From Cephalopachus bancanus (lineage: Eukaryota > Chordata > Mammalia > Primates > Tarsiidae), in contig JAPVLO010000074.1 of the NCBI GenBank assembly GCA_027257055.1, forward strand, positions 3,239,001 to 3,303,000: a stretch of DNA of 64,000 bases, in the 5' to 3' direction. This document shows positions 11,260 to 21,729 of the stretch, one piece after another; the first letter of the stretch is position 1; the number at the start of each line of letters is the position of its first letter. Below the pieces are notes generated by a model. The model searched no databases and was not told where the DNA came from. It saw only the letters and a program-made list of their open reading frames with translations. The position numbers were made by a program, and so were the translations under genes.

Positions 11260-14200
11260 ATGGGAATAACACTCACATCTCAATATTCAACATGAATGTG
11301 AATGGATTAAATGCACCACTGAAAAGACATAGAATGACAAACTAACTTTAAAAAAAAGACACAATAATTTGTTGCATCTAAGAAACTCATCTTACCATAA
11401 GGGATGCACACAGACTCAAAGTTATAGGATAGGAAATGAAGTTCCAGGTGAACTTCACAAAAGAAGGCAGGAGTCATGATCTTAATATCAGACAAAATAA
11501 CCTTTAAGCAATCAAAAATTAAAACAAGATGTGAAAGGACAGTACATAATAATAAAAGGCTTAATCCATCAATAAGAAATATCCATTCTAAGCATATATG
11601 CACCTAACACAAGAGGACCAGCATTTATAAAGTAATAATTAAATAAACTAAAAAAGGATATTGACTCTACCACTATTATAGGTGGGGACTTAAATATCCT
11701 ACTAACAACCGTAGATAGACCACTGAGGCAAAAAATCAACAAAGTGATCTGGAATCTCAACTTGACACTTGACCAAATGGACTTAATAGATACCTACAGA
11801 CTATTCTACCCAACAACCACAGAATATACATTCTACTCATCATCACATAGAATGTACTCCATGATCGATCACATCCTTGGTCATAAATCAAGCATAAACA
11901 TATTTCATAAGATCAAAATACTGCCATGCACCTTCTCAGACCACAGTGGAATAAAAATAAATATCAACACCAACAAAATTCCCCCAAAACCCACAAAGAC
12001 ATGGACACTAAACAGTATGTTGTTGAACAATTCCTGGGTCAACACAGAAATCAAAACAGAAATTAAAAGATTCATGTAAACAAATTAAAATGAAGAAACT
12101 TTTTAATACATCATACCAAAACCTCTGGTATACCATGAAAACAGTTCTAAGAGGGGAATTTGTATCTCTATGAACACATATCAAGAAAATGGAAAGATCA
12201 CAAGTTAACAGTCTAACAAATAAACTAAGGGAGTTGGAAAAGAAAGAACACCAAAACCCTAACTTCAGCAAAAGAATCCAGATCACCAAAATAAAAACCC
12301 AAATATGGGACATAGAAGACAAAAATATCATAGAAAATATCAACAAAACAAAACGCTTATTCTTTGAAAGGATAAACAAGATTGATGGACCTTTAGGCAG
12401 AAGGACAAGAAAAAAAGAGAAAAATCCAGATTAGGCACTATCAGAAATGCAAAAGAGCAAATCACAACTGACCCCAAAGAAATACAAAAGAGTATCAAAG
12501 ATTACTATGCACTCCTGTATGGAAAAAATATTGATGACCTAAATAAAATGGAGGACTTTCTGATGTCACACAACCTCTCAAGGTTGAAACAAGAAGACAC
12601 TGAGACACTAAATTGATTCAATAACACCCCAGGAAATTGACTCTGTCATAAGAAAACTACCTATAAAAAAAGGCCCTGGACCAGATGGCTTTCCAACAGA
12701 ATGCTACAAAACATACAAGAAGGAGCAGTCAATCTTATTTAAAGTATTCCAACCAATTGAGAAACATGGAATTCTCCCCAATTCATTTTACAAAGCTAAT
12801 ATCATACTGATACCCAAAGCGGGTAAAGATCCAGCAAAAAAAGAGAACTATAGGCCAATATAGTTGATGAACATAGATGCAAAAATTCTCAACAAGATTC
12901 TAGCAAATCATATCCAACAACACATTTCAAAAATTTTCTACCATGACCAAGTAGGCTTTATCCCTGGGATGCAGGGATGGTTCAACATCTGCAAGAACAT
13001 AAATGTAGTTAAATACATCAACAGATGTCATAACAAGAACCACATTATTATATCATTAGTTAGATAGCTTTTGATGAAATCAAGCATCCCCTCTTTATAA
13101 AAACCCTTGGAAACCTAGGCATAAAAGGAACATACCTCAAAACAAAAAGTACCAATTATGAAAAACTTACAGCCAGAATATTGCTAAATGGACAGAAATG
13201 GGAAGCATTTCCCCTGAAAACCAGAAAGCCACAAGACTGCCCACTCTCACTCCTCCTGTTCAACATTGTGTTGGAAGTCCAGCTAGGGCAATTAGACAAG
13301 AAAAGGAAGTTAGGGGTAGCCAAATAGAAAAAGGGAAGCTGAGTCACCCATCTTTGCTGATGATATGGTCCTATACCTTGAAAATCCAAGAGAATGTGTC
13401 AGAAATCTCCTTGCACTGATAAAGGACTTTGGTATTCTCAGAGTACAACATAAATGTGCAAAAGACAGTTGCATACTTATACAACAACAAAAAGGCAGAT
13501 AACCAAATAAAAAGCACAATTCCATTCACAATATTAAAAAATAATAATAAAACTAAATACCTCAACATCTTCGTAACCAGAGAAATGAAAGACCTATACA
13601 ATGAAAGCTACAAAACACTGTTCTAAGAAATCCAAGAAGACACATACAAATGGAAAAATGTTCCATGATCACGGACAGGAAGAATAAACATTGTTAAGAT
13701 GACCATTCTACCACAGGCAATTTATAGATTCAATGCAATATCTATTAAATTACAGCATCATTTTTCTCAGATCTGGAAACGACAATAAAGAAATTCATAT
13801 GGAAACATAAACAAACATGGATATCCAAAACAATTCTCAGCAAAATAAACAAAAATTGAGAGGTATCATTTCCAGACTTTAAATTTACTATAAGGCTACA
13901 ATAATCAAAACAGGCGGGTATAGGTGCAAGAACAGGCATTGAGACCAATAGAACAAGATAGAGAGCCTGGAAGCAAAACTTCAATTTCTCAACCAACTCA
14001 TCTTCAACAAAGCCTCTACCAACAACCACTGGGGAAAGGATTACCTATTCAGTAAATGGTGTGGGAAGACTGACTGACCACACATGGAAGAGTGAAACAG
14101 GACCCCTACCTATAATCATACACAAAAGTCAACTTTAAATGCATCAAGACCTAAACATAAAATCTCAAATATTAAGAATCTCAGAAAACTCAGAAGATAC

Positions 14201-15173
14201 TCTTAAGGAAGTTGGAGTAGGCAATCAATTCCTGATCAAAATCCCAGATGTCCAAGCCATAAGATATATGATAGACAAGTGGGACCTCATTAAACTGAAA
14301 GGCTTCTGCAAAACAAATGAAAACATCAAGAGAATGGGAAGACAACCACCAGAATAGGAAAAAAATATTTACCAGCTGTATATTTGACAAAGCCCTAACA
14401 TCCAGGATCTGCAAGGAACTCAAACATGCCAAAAGGAAAAAAAAAAAAAAACTGCTTTGTCAAATATACAGCTGGTAAATATTTTTTTCCTATTCTGTTG
14501 GTTGTTTTCCCATTCTCTTGATGTTTTCGTTTGTTTTGCAGAAGCCTTTCAGTTTAATGAGGTCCCACTTGTCTATCATAGGCAAAAGATATAGACACTT
14601 CTCAAAAGAAAACATGTGGACAGCCAACAGACACATAAAAAAGTGCTCAACCTCACTAATCATCATATGTGCAAATCAAAACCACATTGAGATACCACCA
14701 ACCCCAGTAAGAATGGTCTTCTTTAATAAAATAGAAAACAACTGATGCTGGTAAGGATGTGGAGAAAAGGGAACGCTTCTACACTGTTGATGAGAATGCA
14801 AACTAGTTCAACCTCTATGGAAAATAGTGTGGTGATTTCTAAAAGAACTAGAAAGTGACCATCCATTTGATCCAGCAATTTCCCCTATTGGGAATATACC
14901 TGAAGGAACTTAAATCTAACTACCAAAAAGACACCTGTACATGTATGCTTATTGCAGCACTATTCATAGTAGTAAAAACATGGAACCAACCCTGCTGACC
15001 TTCAAAAATGGACTGGAAAAAAATGTGGTATATATACATGTTAGAAAAGTATGCAGTGATAAAGGACAAAATTATGGATGCCACAGCAACTTGGATGAAC
15101 TTAGAGTCTATAATACTCAGTGATCCACAGAAGCAACGAACTGAATACTACATGTTCTTACTCATAAGCTAAC
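11260..15173 (+). pseudogene. L1-A ORF2 remnant (endonuclease/reverse transcriptase, broken)
   Basis: L1 ORF2 nicks target DNA and copies L1 RNA at the nick. The start is set by homology with the ORF2 start of L1-D (ATGGGAATAAC at 11260) and the end by the CTCATAAGCTAA stop. Recognisable pieces are endonuclease phrases (MNVNGLNAPLKRH near 11292, ETHLT near 11385), a 111-codon open stretch at 11744-12079 that retains the catalytic-His context CTFSDHSGIKI, and the reverse transcriptase active site FADD at 13353-13364 in a shifted frame. Many stops and frameshifts break it, and 14267-14580 is a fold-back that replaces part of the C-terminal region. Confidence 0.88.
14267..14580. repeat. 127-bp inverted duplication (fold-back) in L1-A ORF2
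   Basis: The arms 14267-14393 and 14454-14580 are reverse complements of each other, aligned without gaps and with only about three mismatches. They are separated by a 60-nt spacer that contains 15 consecutive A residues (14437-14451). The right arm reads as antisense L1 inside an otherwise sense L1. It stands in for the ORF2 segment normally found between the KELK and HFSKE-type stretches. Confidence 0.95.
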
Positions 15174-15446
15174 CCTGAATAGTTACCATAATATTGTAAG
15201 AAAGGGATTGGCAGTAGCATGACACTACCTGGAGAGGGAGGGGGCACACATAACATCAAAAACGGTACCTGATCTTAAGTCAGGCAATGTGGGGATCAGA
15301 GGGAAGCCCAAACTTTACCTGTACAATGACCACTTAAATACCTAATCTTGGTTTTACACCATCTCTTTAAAAAAAAAAAAGAAAGAAATTAACAAACAAG
15401 ATAGTATATCGAAATGAAAGTGAAAAATAGCCAGAAAAAAGAAAAG

Positions 15447-15995
15447 AAAATATCAAAAAACAATAGATGTTGGTATGGATGCAGTAAAATGAAAATGCTT
15501 ATACACTTTGGAGAGAATATAAATTAGTATAGTCTCTATGAAAAGCAGTATGGTGATTTCTCAAAGAAGTAAAAATAGATCTACCATTTGATCTAGCAAT
15601 CCCACTATTTTGCATCCACTCAAAGGTCATTATACAAAGAAGACACCTGTACTCGTATGTTTATGACAGCACAATTCACAGTTGTCAAGACATGGAATTA
15701 ATTTAAATGATTAGTGGGTAAAGAAAATGTGTGTGTGTGTGTGTGTGTGTGTGTTGTGTGTGTGTGTGTGTGTGTGTGTGTATCTCCAAAAGCATATATA
15801 ATGGTATAATGGACATTGGAGTTTGAGTGAGGAAAAGAGGGAGAGTAAGGGATGAAAAATTGCCTTGAGTGCAATGTGCACAGATGGAGCTATACCTGTA
15901 GCTCAGTCTTCTTCACCACTGTACAACACATCTATGTAATCAAATACCAATTGTATTCCTAAAGTTATTTGAAATAAAAACTTAAAAAATAATAG
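15447..15995 (+). mobile_element. Old L1M, downstream half of the split copy
   Basis: This continues the element interrupted at 8579: GATGTTGGTATGGATGCAG, TGATCTAGCAATCCCACTA, ACACCTGTACTCGTATG, then a 3' UTR with ACAACACATCTATGTAA and a TTGTATTCCTAAAG-type end. A GT microsatellite at 15729-15781 replaces or expands the usual stretch after GAAAATGT. The 15447-15461 part is also the right target duplication of L1-A. Confidence 0.85.
15729..15781 (+). repeat. (TG)n microsatellite
   Basis: About 26 TG units with one interruption (TGTTGTG) inside the 3' region of the old L1M. It probably grew from the TGTGGTATATATA run that L1 carries at this point. Confidence 0.95.
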
Positions 15996-16704
15996 TAATG
16001 AGTTAGTATTATACCAAATTGCTTTGAACACAGAAGAAATTATATACTGTATGTATACTCACAATGCAATAAACTACATTACATGGAAGGACACAAGCAT
16101 AGTAAATAGTATGCATTTGTCTCAGTTTTTAGTCATATGCTTCTGGGTTCAATTTAATTTTATAGACTCCCTACTGTGTCTATTTACAAAATTGTTGTAT
16201 CAGCATAATATTTTTGTTACAAGACATCTTCTATATATATCCATAAAAGACTGTTTAAATAACTGCTTTAGTAGTCTATAATAAAAAATAATTCAATGTG
16301 AAGTGTTGCTTATTATGTTGTCAGACTTACCTCACTGTAGAATGCTAATTGCTTGTGAATGAACAAGGTGAGTTCTCTGTTTCTGTGATATGTGAAACAT
16401 GAACATAATGCTATTCATCATTATTTTGGCCATAAAAAAGGTTTAAACTGTGACATGTAAGAGCTTGGCATTTGTCACTTTTAGCCTTCCGACATGAAAT
16501 AAGAAAACAAAATCAAGAACTCTTCTTGAACCCATCAGAGCACTGAGGTCACAAGGAAAACGCATCAAGCAAAATAAAAACAAACAAACCAAAAAAGACG
16601 CTTGGGTATAACATATCCAAATTACAGAAACCAATCATAAGACAATATCGTGAACAGAGCCAGAGGGATAAAATACTTTTACCTGTTAAAGAGCAGGGTC
16701 ACAT
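15996..16704. other. 700 bp with nothing recognised
   Basis: AT-rich sequence with no identifiable repeat, RNA gene or coding signal. An 85-codon open frame at 16024-16281 has no motif or codon bias that I can see. Confidence 0.5.
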
Positions 16705-17031
16705 GAGAATTACACTGAGCCGGGCTCCGTGGCTCAGCCTGTAATCTCGCCCCTTTGGGAGGCTGAGGTGAGTGGATTGCCTGAGCCCGCGGGTTTGAAA
16801 CCCGCCTGGGCAGCGAGACCTCATCTCTACAATAAATCAAAAAATGAGCCGGGCGTGGTAGCACGCGCCTGTAGTTCCAGCTACTTGGAAGGTTGAGGGG
16901 GAAGGAACGCTGGAGCCCATCAGGTCGATGCTGCAGTGGCCGGGAGTGGCCACTGCACTCCAGTCTGGGCGACAGAGTGGGACTCCAACTCAAAAAAAAA
17001 AAAAAAGAGAGAGAGAGAGAGAATTACACTG
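16705..17031 (+). mobile_element. Full-length dimeric Alu with 13-bp perfect TSD
   Basis: Body 16718-17018, sense. It starts AGCCGGGCTCCGTGG and has the CAATAAATCAAAAAATGAGC linker, the right-arm hairpin at 16933-16956, and a tail of A residues followed by (GA)n. The direct repeats GAGAATTACACTG at 16705-16717 and 17019-17031 are identical, so this is a comparatively recent insertion. Confidence 0.96.
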
Positions 17032-17099
17032 GATTTCCCATCACAGACCTTGCAAATGAGAAAGGAGTGAAGTGAATATTTAATATATTGAATGAGAGA

Positions 17100-17315
17100 A
17101 CAACCAAAATGAAATTGTAGAATCAGAAAAATTATTCTTAAAATGTGAAGGAGAAATAAAGACTCTTAGACAAGTAAAAACTGAGTGTATTCTTCTCAGT
17201 TTTACTGCCCTCAGAGATACGTTAAAAGTTCTTCACTGAGAAGTAAAGTGATATAGGTGAAAAACTTGGGGTCCATAATAAAAGAGCCTTGGAGAAAGAA
17301 TAAATCAAACTAAAA
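17100..17315 (+). mobile_element. Old L1M, ORF1 C-terminal piece
   Basis: GTGAAGGAGAAATAAAGACT, followed by a TTAGACAAGTAAAAACTGAG-type run and GTTCTTCACTGAG, matches the end of L1M ORF1 in sense orientation. The element continues at 18461 after the L1-B insertion and again at 19391 after an LTR insertion. Confidence 0.65.
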
Positions 17316-18460
17316 TAAAATATTTTATTTTTCCTATTTCTTTTTTGAATATGTGGGGTTCATTTCAGGGTTAGGTATATAAAGATTCATTATGCTGGTA
17401 CCCTTGTTGATGAGGTGTGCTCCCCCTCCCCTGGCAGTTTCCCACTGCTGCCAATACTTTTCTTACAGTATTGTGATAGTTGTTCAAGGTCTGCTTATGA
17501 GTGAGAACATATGATACTCCATTCTTTGTGTCTGTGAGAGATCACTCAGTATTATAAGCTGCAAAGTTCATAATTTTGTCCTTCATTGTAGCTGCATAAT
17601 ATTCCATTGCATATATGTACCACATTTTTTATCCAGTCCTCTTTCAATGGGCACCACAATTGGTTCCATATTTTTGCTATTGTGAATAATGCTGCGATAA
17701 ACATGCGTGTGCAGGTATCATTTTCATAAAGTGATTTAAGTTCCTCTGAGACTATCCCAGTAGAGGGACTGATGAGTCATATGGAAGGTCGATTTTTAGA
17801 TCTTTTAGGAATCGCCAAACTGTTTTCCACAGTGGTTGTACTAGTTTACACTCCTGCCAACAATGTAGAAGTGTTCCCTTTTCCCCACGTCCTCTCCAGC
17901 ATCTGTTGCCTTTTGAGTTATTGCTGATGGGCATCCCAACTGGAGTTAGGTAGTAACACAGTGTGGTTTTAAATTGTATTTCTTTGATGACTAGTGAAAC
18001 TGAAGATTTTTTCATGTATCTGAGCTGTCTGCCTGATCTCTCGATGGTTTCTTTGACTTTGCAGAAACTTGTCAATTTGATGAGGTCCCACTTGTCTATC
18101 TTCTCTCTTAAGGCATGGGCACTTGGGATTTTGACCAGGAATTGGTTGACAGTTCCAATTTCCATGAGGGTGTCTCCTGCATTTTCTAAGGTTCTTATAG
18201 TTTGAGTTTCTATGTTTAGGTTTTTGATCCATATAGTGTTGATTTTTGTGTAGGTGATAGGTAGGGGTCTTATTTTAATCTTCTGCATATGGTCAGCTAG
18301 TTTTCCCAGCATCATTTACTAAATAAGTTCTCCTCTCCCCAGTGGTTGGTGGTGGAGGTTTTGTCAAAGATGAGTTGGTTGAGAAACTAAAGTTTTGCTT
18401 CTGGAATCTCTATCCTGTTCCATTGGTGTATATGCCTGTTCTTGTACCAATACCAGACTT
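17316..18460 (-). mobile_element. L1-B: 5'-truncated LINE-1, reverse strand
   Basis: Poly-T side at about 17320-17350, L1 3' UTR (GTGGGGTTCATTTCAGGGTTAGG), then ORF2 C-terminal sequence up to about 18457, where homology with other L1s stops. It is about 1.15 kb long, a typical truncated insertion. I could not establish a clean target duplication. It sits inside the old L1M that runs on either side. Confidence 0.9.
17752..18315 (-). pseudogene. L1-B ORF2 C-terminal fragment, 187-codon open frame
   Basis: The longest open frame in this copy. It covers the region after the reverse transcriptase (motifs KWDLIKL, FCK) and the cysteine-rich tail ([17 protein letters not shown], then CKLVQPLWK). 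Compared with L1-D it jumps directly from GRQ (about codon 97) to MKK, about 56 codons short, without losing frame. The first cysteine-rich motif reads CWRGRG where L1-D has CWRGCG, so one conserved Cys is lost. It is a fragment without a start and not a gene. Confidence 0.85.
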
Positions 18461-19010
18461 CCTCTATTTTTAATTGACCTAAAAGTTAGTTGTTTATTGA
18501 AAGCAATAATATTACCAATGCTATATCATTGGATTATTTTAGCACATGAATAACAGAAATGTTGTAAGGAATGGGAGAGAGAAATTGAGAATACTTGGTT
18601 ACAAGCTACTTGCACTGCAAACAAGGTGTTTTAGAATTTGAAGTCAGATAAGTCTAAAATGTGTATTGTAAACTCTAGTGTCTCTGTGAAAGATTTTTCA
18701 AAAATAAAATTGATATGCTAAAAAAGGGATTAAAAAGGATTCCTGTGAAATGCTCAGTTAAGACAAGAAATAATCAGAAACAAGGAAAAAATAGAACAAA
18801 ACAACTGCAATAAATAAAAAAGCAAATATGGCAGATATTAATTTAGCTATATCAATAATCACTGTAAGTGTGGAGGGTCTATATACAGTTAAAAGGGATT
18901 ACCAGAGTGAATTCATATAAAATAAAATTCAACTACATGTTCTTTATAATACATCTAATTTAAATTCAAGTATTTAGATACATTAAAAAATGGAGAAATA
19001 TAAACCATTC
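18461..19010 (+). mobile_element. Old L1M, ORF1-ORF2 spacer and ORF2 start
   Basis: TTTAATTGACCTAAAAGTTAG, the GAATACTTGGTTACAAG-type spacer, then TATATCAATAATCACTGTAAG (the ORF2 endonuclease start) follow the L1M order in sense orientation. This bridges the pieces at 17100-17315 and 19391-19630. Confidence 0.7.
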
Positions 19011-19390
19011 TGGATTCATTTGCTCAGGATGCTATAATCATATACTATAGACTAGTGGGCTTAAACAACATAAATTTATTTTCTCACAGTTCTGGAGACT
19101 GGGAAGTCCAAGATCAATGTACCAACATATAGGTCTTGGTGAGAGTGCTGTTCCTGTCATACAGATAACCGCATGCTCAGATAGCCTTTCCTTGCTGTGC
19201 TTTCCTGACCAAATAGAGCTCTTGCTTTCTTTTTGTTCATGTAAGGGCACTAATCTCTCCATGAAAGTCTCACCCTCATGACCAAATCTAAGCCCAATTA
19301 CCTTCCAAAGACACGATCTCCAAATATTATAACATCAGGAGTTAGAATTTTCAACATGCACATTAGCGGGGACAAAAATATCCAACCTAA
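19011..19390 (-). repeat. MLT1-like solitary LTR inside L1M
   Basis: On the plus strand it reads GCTCAGGATGCTATAATCAT, TTTATTTTCTCACAGTTCTG, GAGACTGGGAAGTCCAAGAT, then CACCCTCATGACCAAATC. This is the reverse complement of an MLT1-type LTR, with its poly-A signal region near 19070. L1M endonuclease sequence stops at its left edge and resumes at its right edge, so it inserted into that element. Confidence 0.8.
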
Positions 19391-19630
19391 TTTAATATAT
19401 GCTTACATTAATCAAAATAAAGCTTGGTTAGTTTTCTTGGATAATTTTAGGCAAAGTAGACTTCAGAATAAGGTAGATTATTAGAGATAAATAGGGACAT
19501 ACATAATAATAAGGAATTGATTATCCAGAAAGATCCTTAACATATATGCATGCAACAAGAGTGCAACAAAATCTGTGCAGCCAAAACTAAATGACAGTGA
19601 AAAATACAAGCAGAGAGATAAACAACAAGG
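19391..19630 (+). mobile_element. Old L1M, endonuclease piece after the LTR
   Basis: AAAGTAGACTTCAGAATAAG, TTAGAGATAAATAGGGACAT and CATATATGCATGCAACAAGAG are diverged L1M endonuclease-region phrases in sense orientation, continuing from 19010. Confidence 0.7.
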
Positions 19631-19639
19631 AAGTGAGTG

Positions 19640-19800
19640 ATATACAAACTTAAATAAAATATTTCAGAATAAGCCTTACAGGAAAGAGGCAGTTTAGGAA
19701 ACAAAAGAGTTGATGATGGCTTAAGCTCTATGGACATCTGGGGAAAAATATTGCAGGCAGAAGAAACAGCTGGTTCAAAGGTTTTGTATAAATTCACCTG
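19640..19800 (-). repeat. L2 fragment (antisense)
   Basis: GACATCTGGGGAAAAATATTG followed by GGCAGAAGAAACAGCTGGTT matches the antisense of L2 (consensus pattern ATCTGGGGGAAGAG...GGCAGAGGGAACAGC). Short and diverged. Confidence 0.5.
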
Positions 19801-19829
19801 ATTTTTCTTCTCTCATAAACTGTATCTTC

Positions 19830-19950
19830 TTCATAGTGGCTGCTATTTTTTGAATGCTTATTATATGCTGCATAAAAAAGTCAGCCACTTTATACTTATT
19901 ATAATTTTTAACCACAGCAATAACCTTAATAACCTTGAACAGATGACATT
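19830..19950 (-). repeat. MIR fragment (antisense)
   Basis: TGAATGCTTATTATATGCTG, then ACTTTATACTTATTATAATTTTTAA-type sequence and CAATAACCTT, resembles the reverse complement of the MIR 3' half. Divergence is high and the call is tentative. Confidence 0.4.
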
Positions 19951-19960
19951 CTTTTTCTTG

Positions 19961-19986
19961 CTAAACAAACAAACAAACAAACAAAA
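19961..19986 (+). repeat. (AAAC)n microsatellite
   Basis: Five to six AAAC units in a row, with no sign of an attached retroelement tail. Confidence 0.9.
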
Positions 19987-21360
19987 ACCCAGCAAATCTC
20001 AAGGCATCTAAAAATCTCGTATTACTTTAGTCTACATGGCTGATAATGGAAGGTATTAGAGTCTAATTCAGTTTTCTGCTGAAGGACTCAAGCATATTCT
20101 ATTTTTATCTCTGTGACATTCCTTTCTTAAATGGGATCAAAAAATTATTACTATACGTACTCATTAATTCATCCAAGTGCTCCTAAAATTTATAACATAT
20201 CACATGATTTGGTATAAAGCAAATTATTTAATAAAACACAGATAAAGGCACTTTACAAAATGGGCCTAAAAAAATTGATTTGAATTCTAAAAACTTGATG
20301 AGACATGAGACAATGGAAACAAGTAGCCATGACTCACCTTCCTTTTCTTCTACCTAATCTCAAACTTTGAGAATATAGTTATATGGTACTTCAGCTTATC
20401 ATAAAATATTGGATCAGAGGTTTGTTGCCTTTGACCAAATGTCATTTATTAGACTACTTATTTAACACAAAATAGTTTCGATTTGAACTTTCATATAAAT
20501 CATAAAGATTATAACAATGAAGGTTGAGTCTATACTATAATTACCATTTGAAAAGGTCCTTGTACAGTTGCCAGTGCGAATCCATAACTCACTTTTCTGC
20601 ACCCTTTACAAGGAGTAGTGAGAGTAAAGAAATTGTAAGACAATTAAAAATGATGGATATTTATATTTCAAATAAGCAAGCGTAAACTCTATTGAATCCA
20701 TGATTTATCACCTGTACTATAAGAAAATCAATCAATATGCTTACATTTTTTTAACCAAATTAACAATATGCAATTTTAAAATGTAATAAACATTGTAGAA
20801 TGATCACCAATAAAGTAACTTTATTGAAAAATCTTATTATCTTAATTATTTGCAAAGTGCCTATTTCTAGTGAAAGTTTCAAATAAAAATTGGCTAAGAA
20901 CCACTGTCATTGACTTTTTTTCAGGGTTGTAATTTACCTCTTTTATGGATACTATTTGTAATTATTCACAGCAACAAGTCTGCTAAATTAAATAAAAAAT
21001 TAATATGATTTGACAGATGTATGGATGAACTCCTGAAACTGTATTGATTTTCTGGCCATTAAACCACATGTAGCTGGATAGAATATAATCTTTCACGGGT
21101 GCAAACATATTTTTGAGATTTTTTTTCTCCATTTTAAGTAGATAGTCTCTACTTTGGAGACTATCTATATATATATATTTTTTCAACTTGGCAAAATTAA
21201 ACTTAGCTAAGGCCTAAAATCATAGATACACTGATCCCAGGTAATTTAATATTCAACATGTTCAATATTCTTGTAAAATAAGGTATCTGACTACTCTAGG
21301 GGTAGGATTTAATCTTGTTGAATATGTGGATATTATTATTTTTATATCATATGTGATTCT
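19987..21360. other. 1.4 kb with nothing recognised
   Basis: AT-rich DNA without an identifiable family. A short local inverted motif around AGATAGTCTCTACTTTGGAGACTATCT (21138-21165) could form a small hairpin followed by (TA)n; I give it no function. Confidence 0.45.
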
Positions 21361-21476
21361 TATTGATTTACTTTTTTATTTGTATAAATTTATAAGCTGC
21401 ATGTGAAGTTTTGTTACATGTATTAAATGCATAGTCAGGGTATTTAGGGTGTCCATCATCCAAGCACTATATTTAT
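21361..21476 (-). mobile_element. Old L1 3' UTR end (antisense)
   Basis: ATTTGTATAAATTTATAAGC, then GAAGTTTTGTTACATGTATTAAATG and TGTCCATCATCCAAGCA, match the reverse complement of an older L1 3' end (the pattern TTACATGTAT...CCATCACCC). L1-C begins immediately to the right, apparently inserted here; the other side of this old element is not recognisable beyond L1-C. Confidence 0.6.
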
Positions 21477-21729
21477 TTTTTTCTTAATTTTTAAAATTTA
21501 TTATAGAGCTATGAGGTACAAGTGAGGATTTACTACATAAGTAGGCTGCATGCAGGCGAAGTTTGGGCTTCTAGGTGGCCGTCAATCTCCCGATACGGGC
21601 CAGGTAACTTTGTGTTGTCACATGGTTCCCACCCTCCTGAATCCCCCCTTCCCCTTCTTTAGCTGTGCCCAGCAACTGCCAATCACCCTTGTGCTAATGC
21701 GACTGGTGGTCAGGGCCCACTTTTGAGTG

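Larger units (their letters stand above)
8580..15446 (+). mobile_element. L1-A: full-length degenerate LINE-1 (about 6.9 kb)
   Basis: A complete L1 in sense orientation: a 5' UTR of about 1.6 kb, ORF1-derived sequence, ORF2-derived sequence with endonuclease, reverse transcriptase and cysteine-rich C-terminal regions, a 3' UTR, and an A run at 15369-15380. It lies inside an older L1M, with a diverged 15-bp target duplication. No frame stays open for more than about 120 codons, so it cannot encode its proteins. Notable defects are a 37-bp tandem duplication in ORF1 and a 127-bp inverted duplication in ORF2. About 66 bp of non-L1 sequence lies between the A run and the right duplication. Confidence 0.9.

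Noticed and set aside
14267..14580. Twin-priming explanation for the L1-A inversion
   Set aside because: Twin priming inverts the 5' end of a truncated copy; here sense L1 of full length continues on both sides.
16679..16993. Frames across Alu copies, here and at 3071-3367, 35510-35946 and 38734-38997
   Set aside because: Typical Alu-derived open frames with no protein function.
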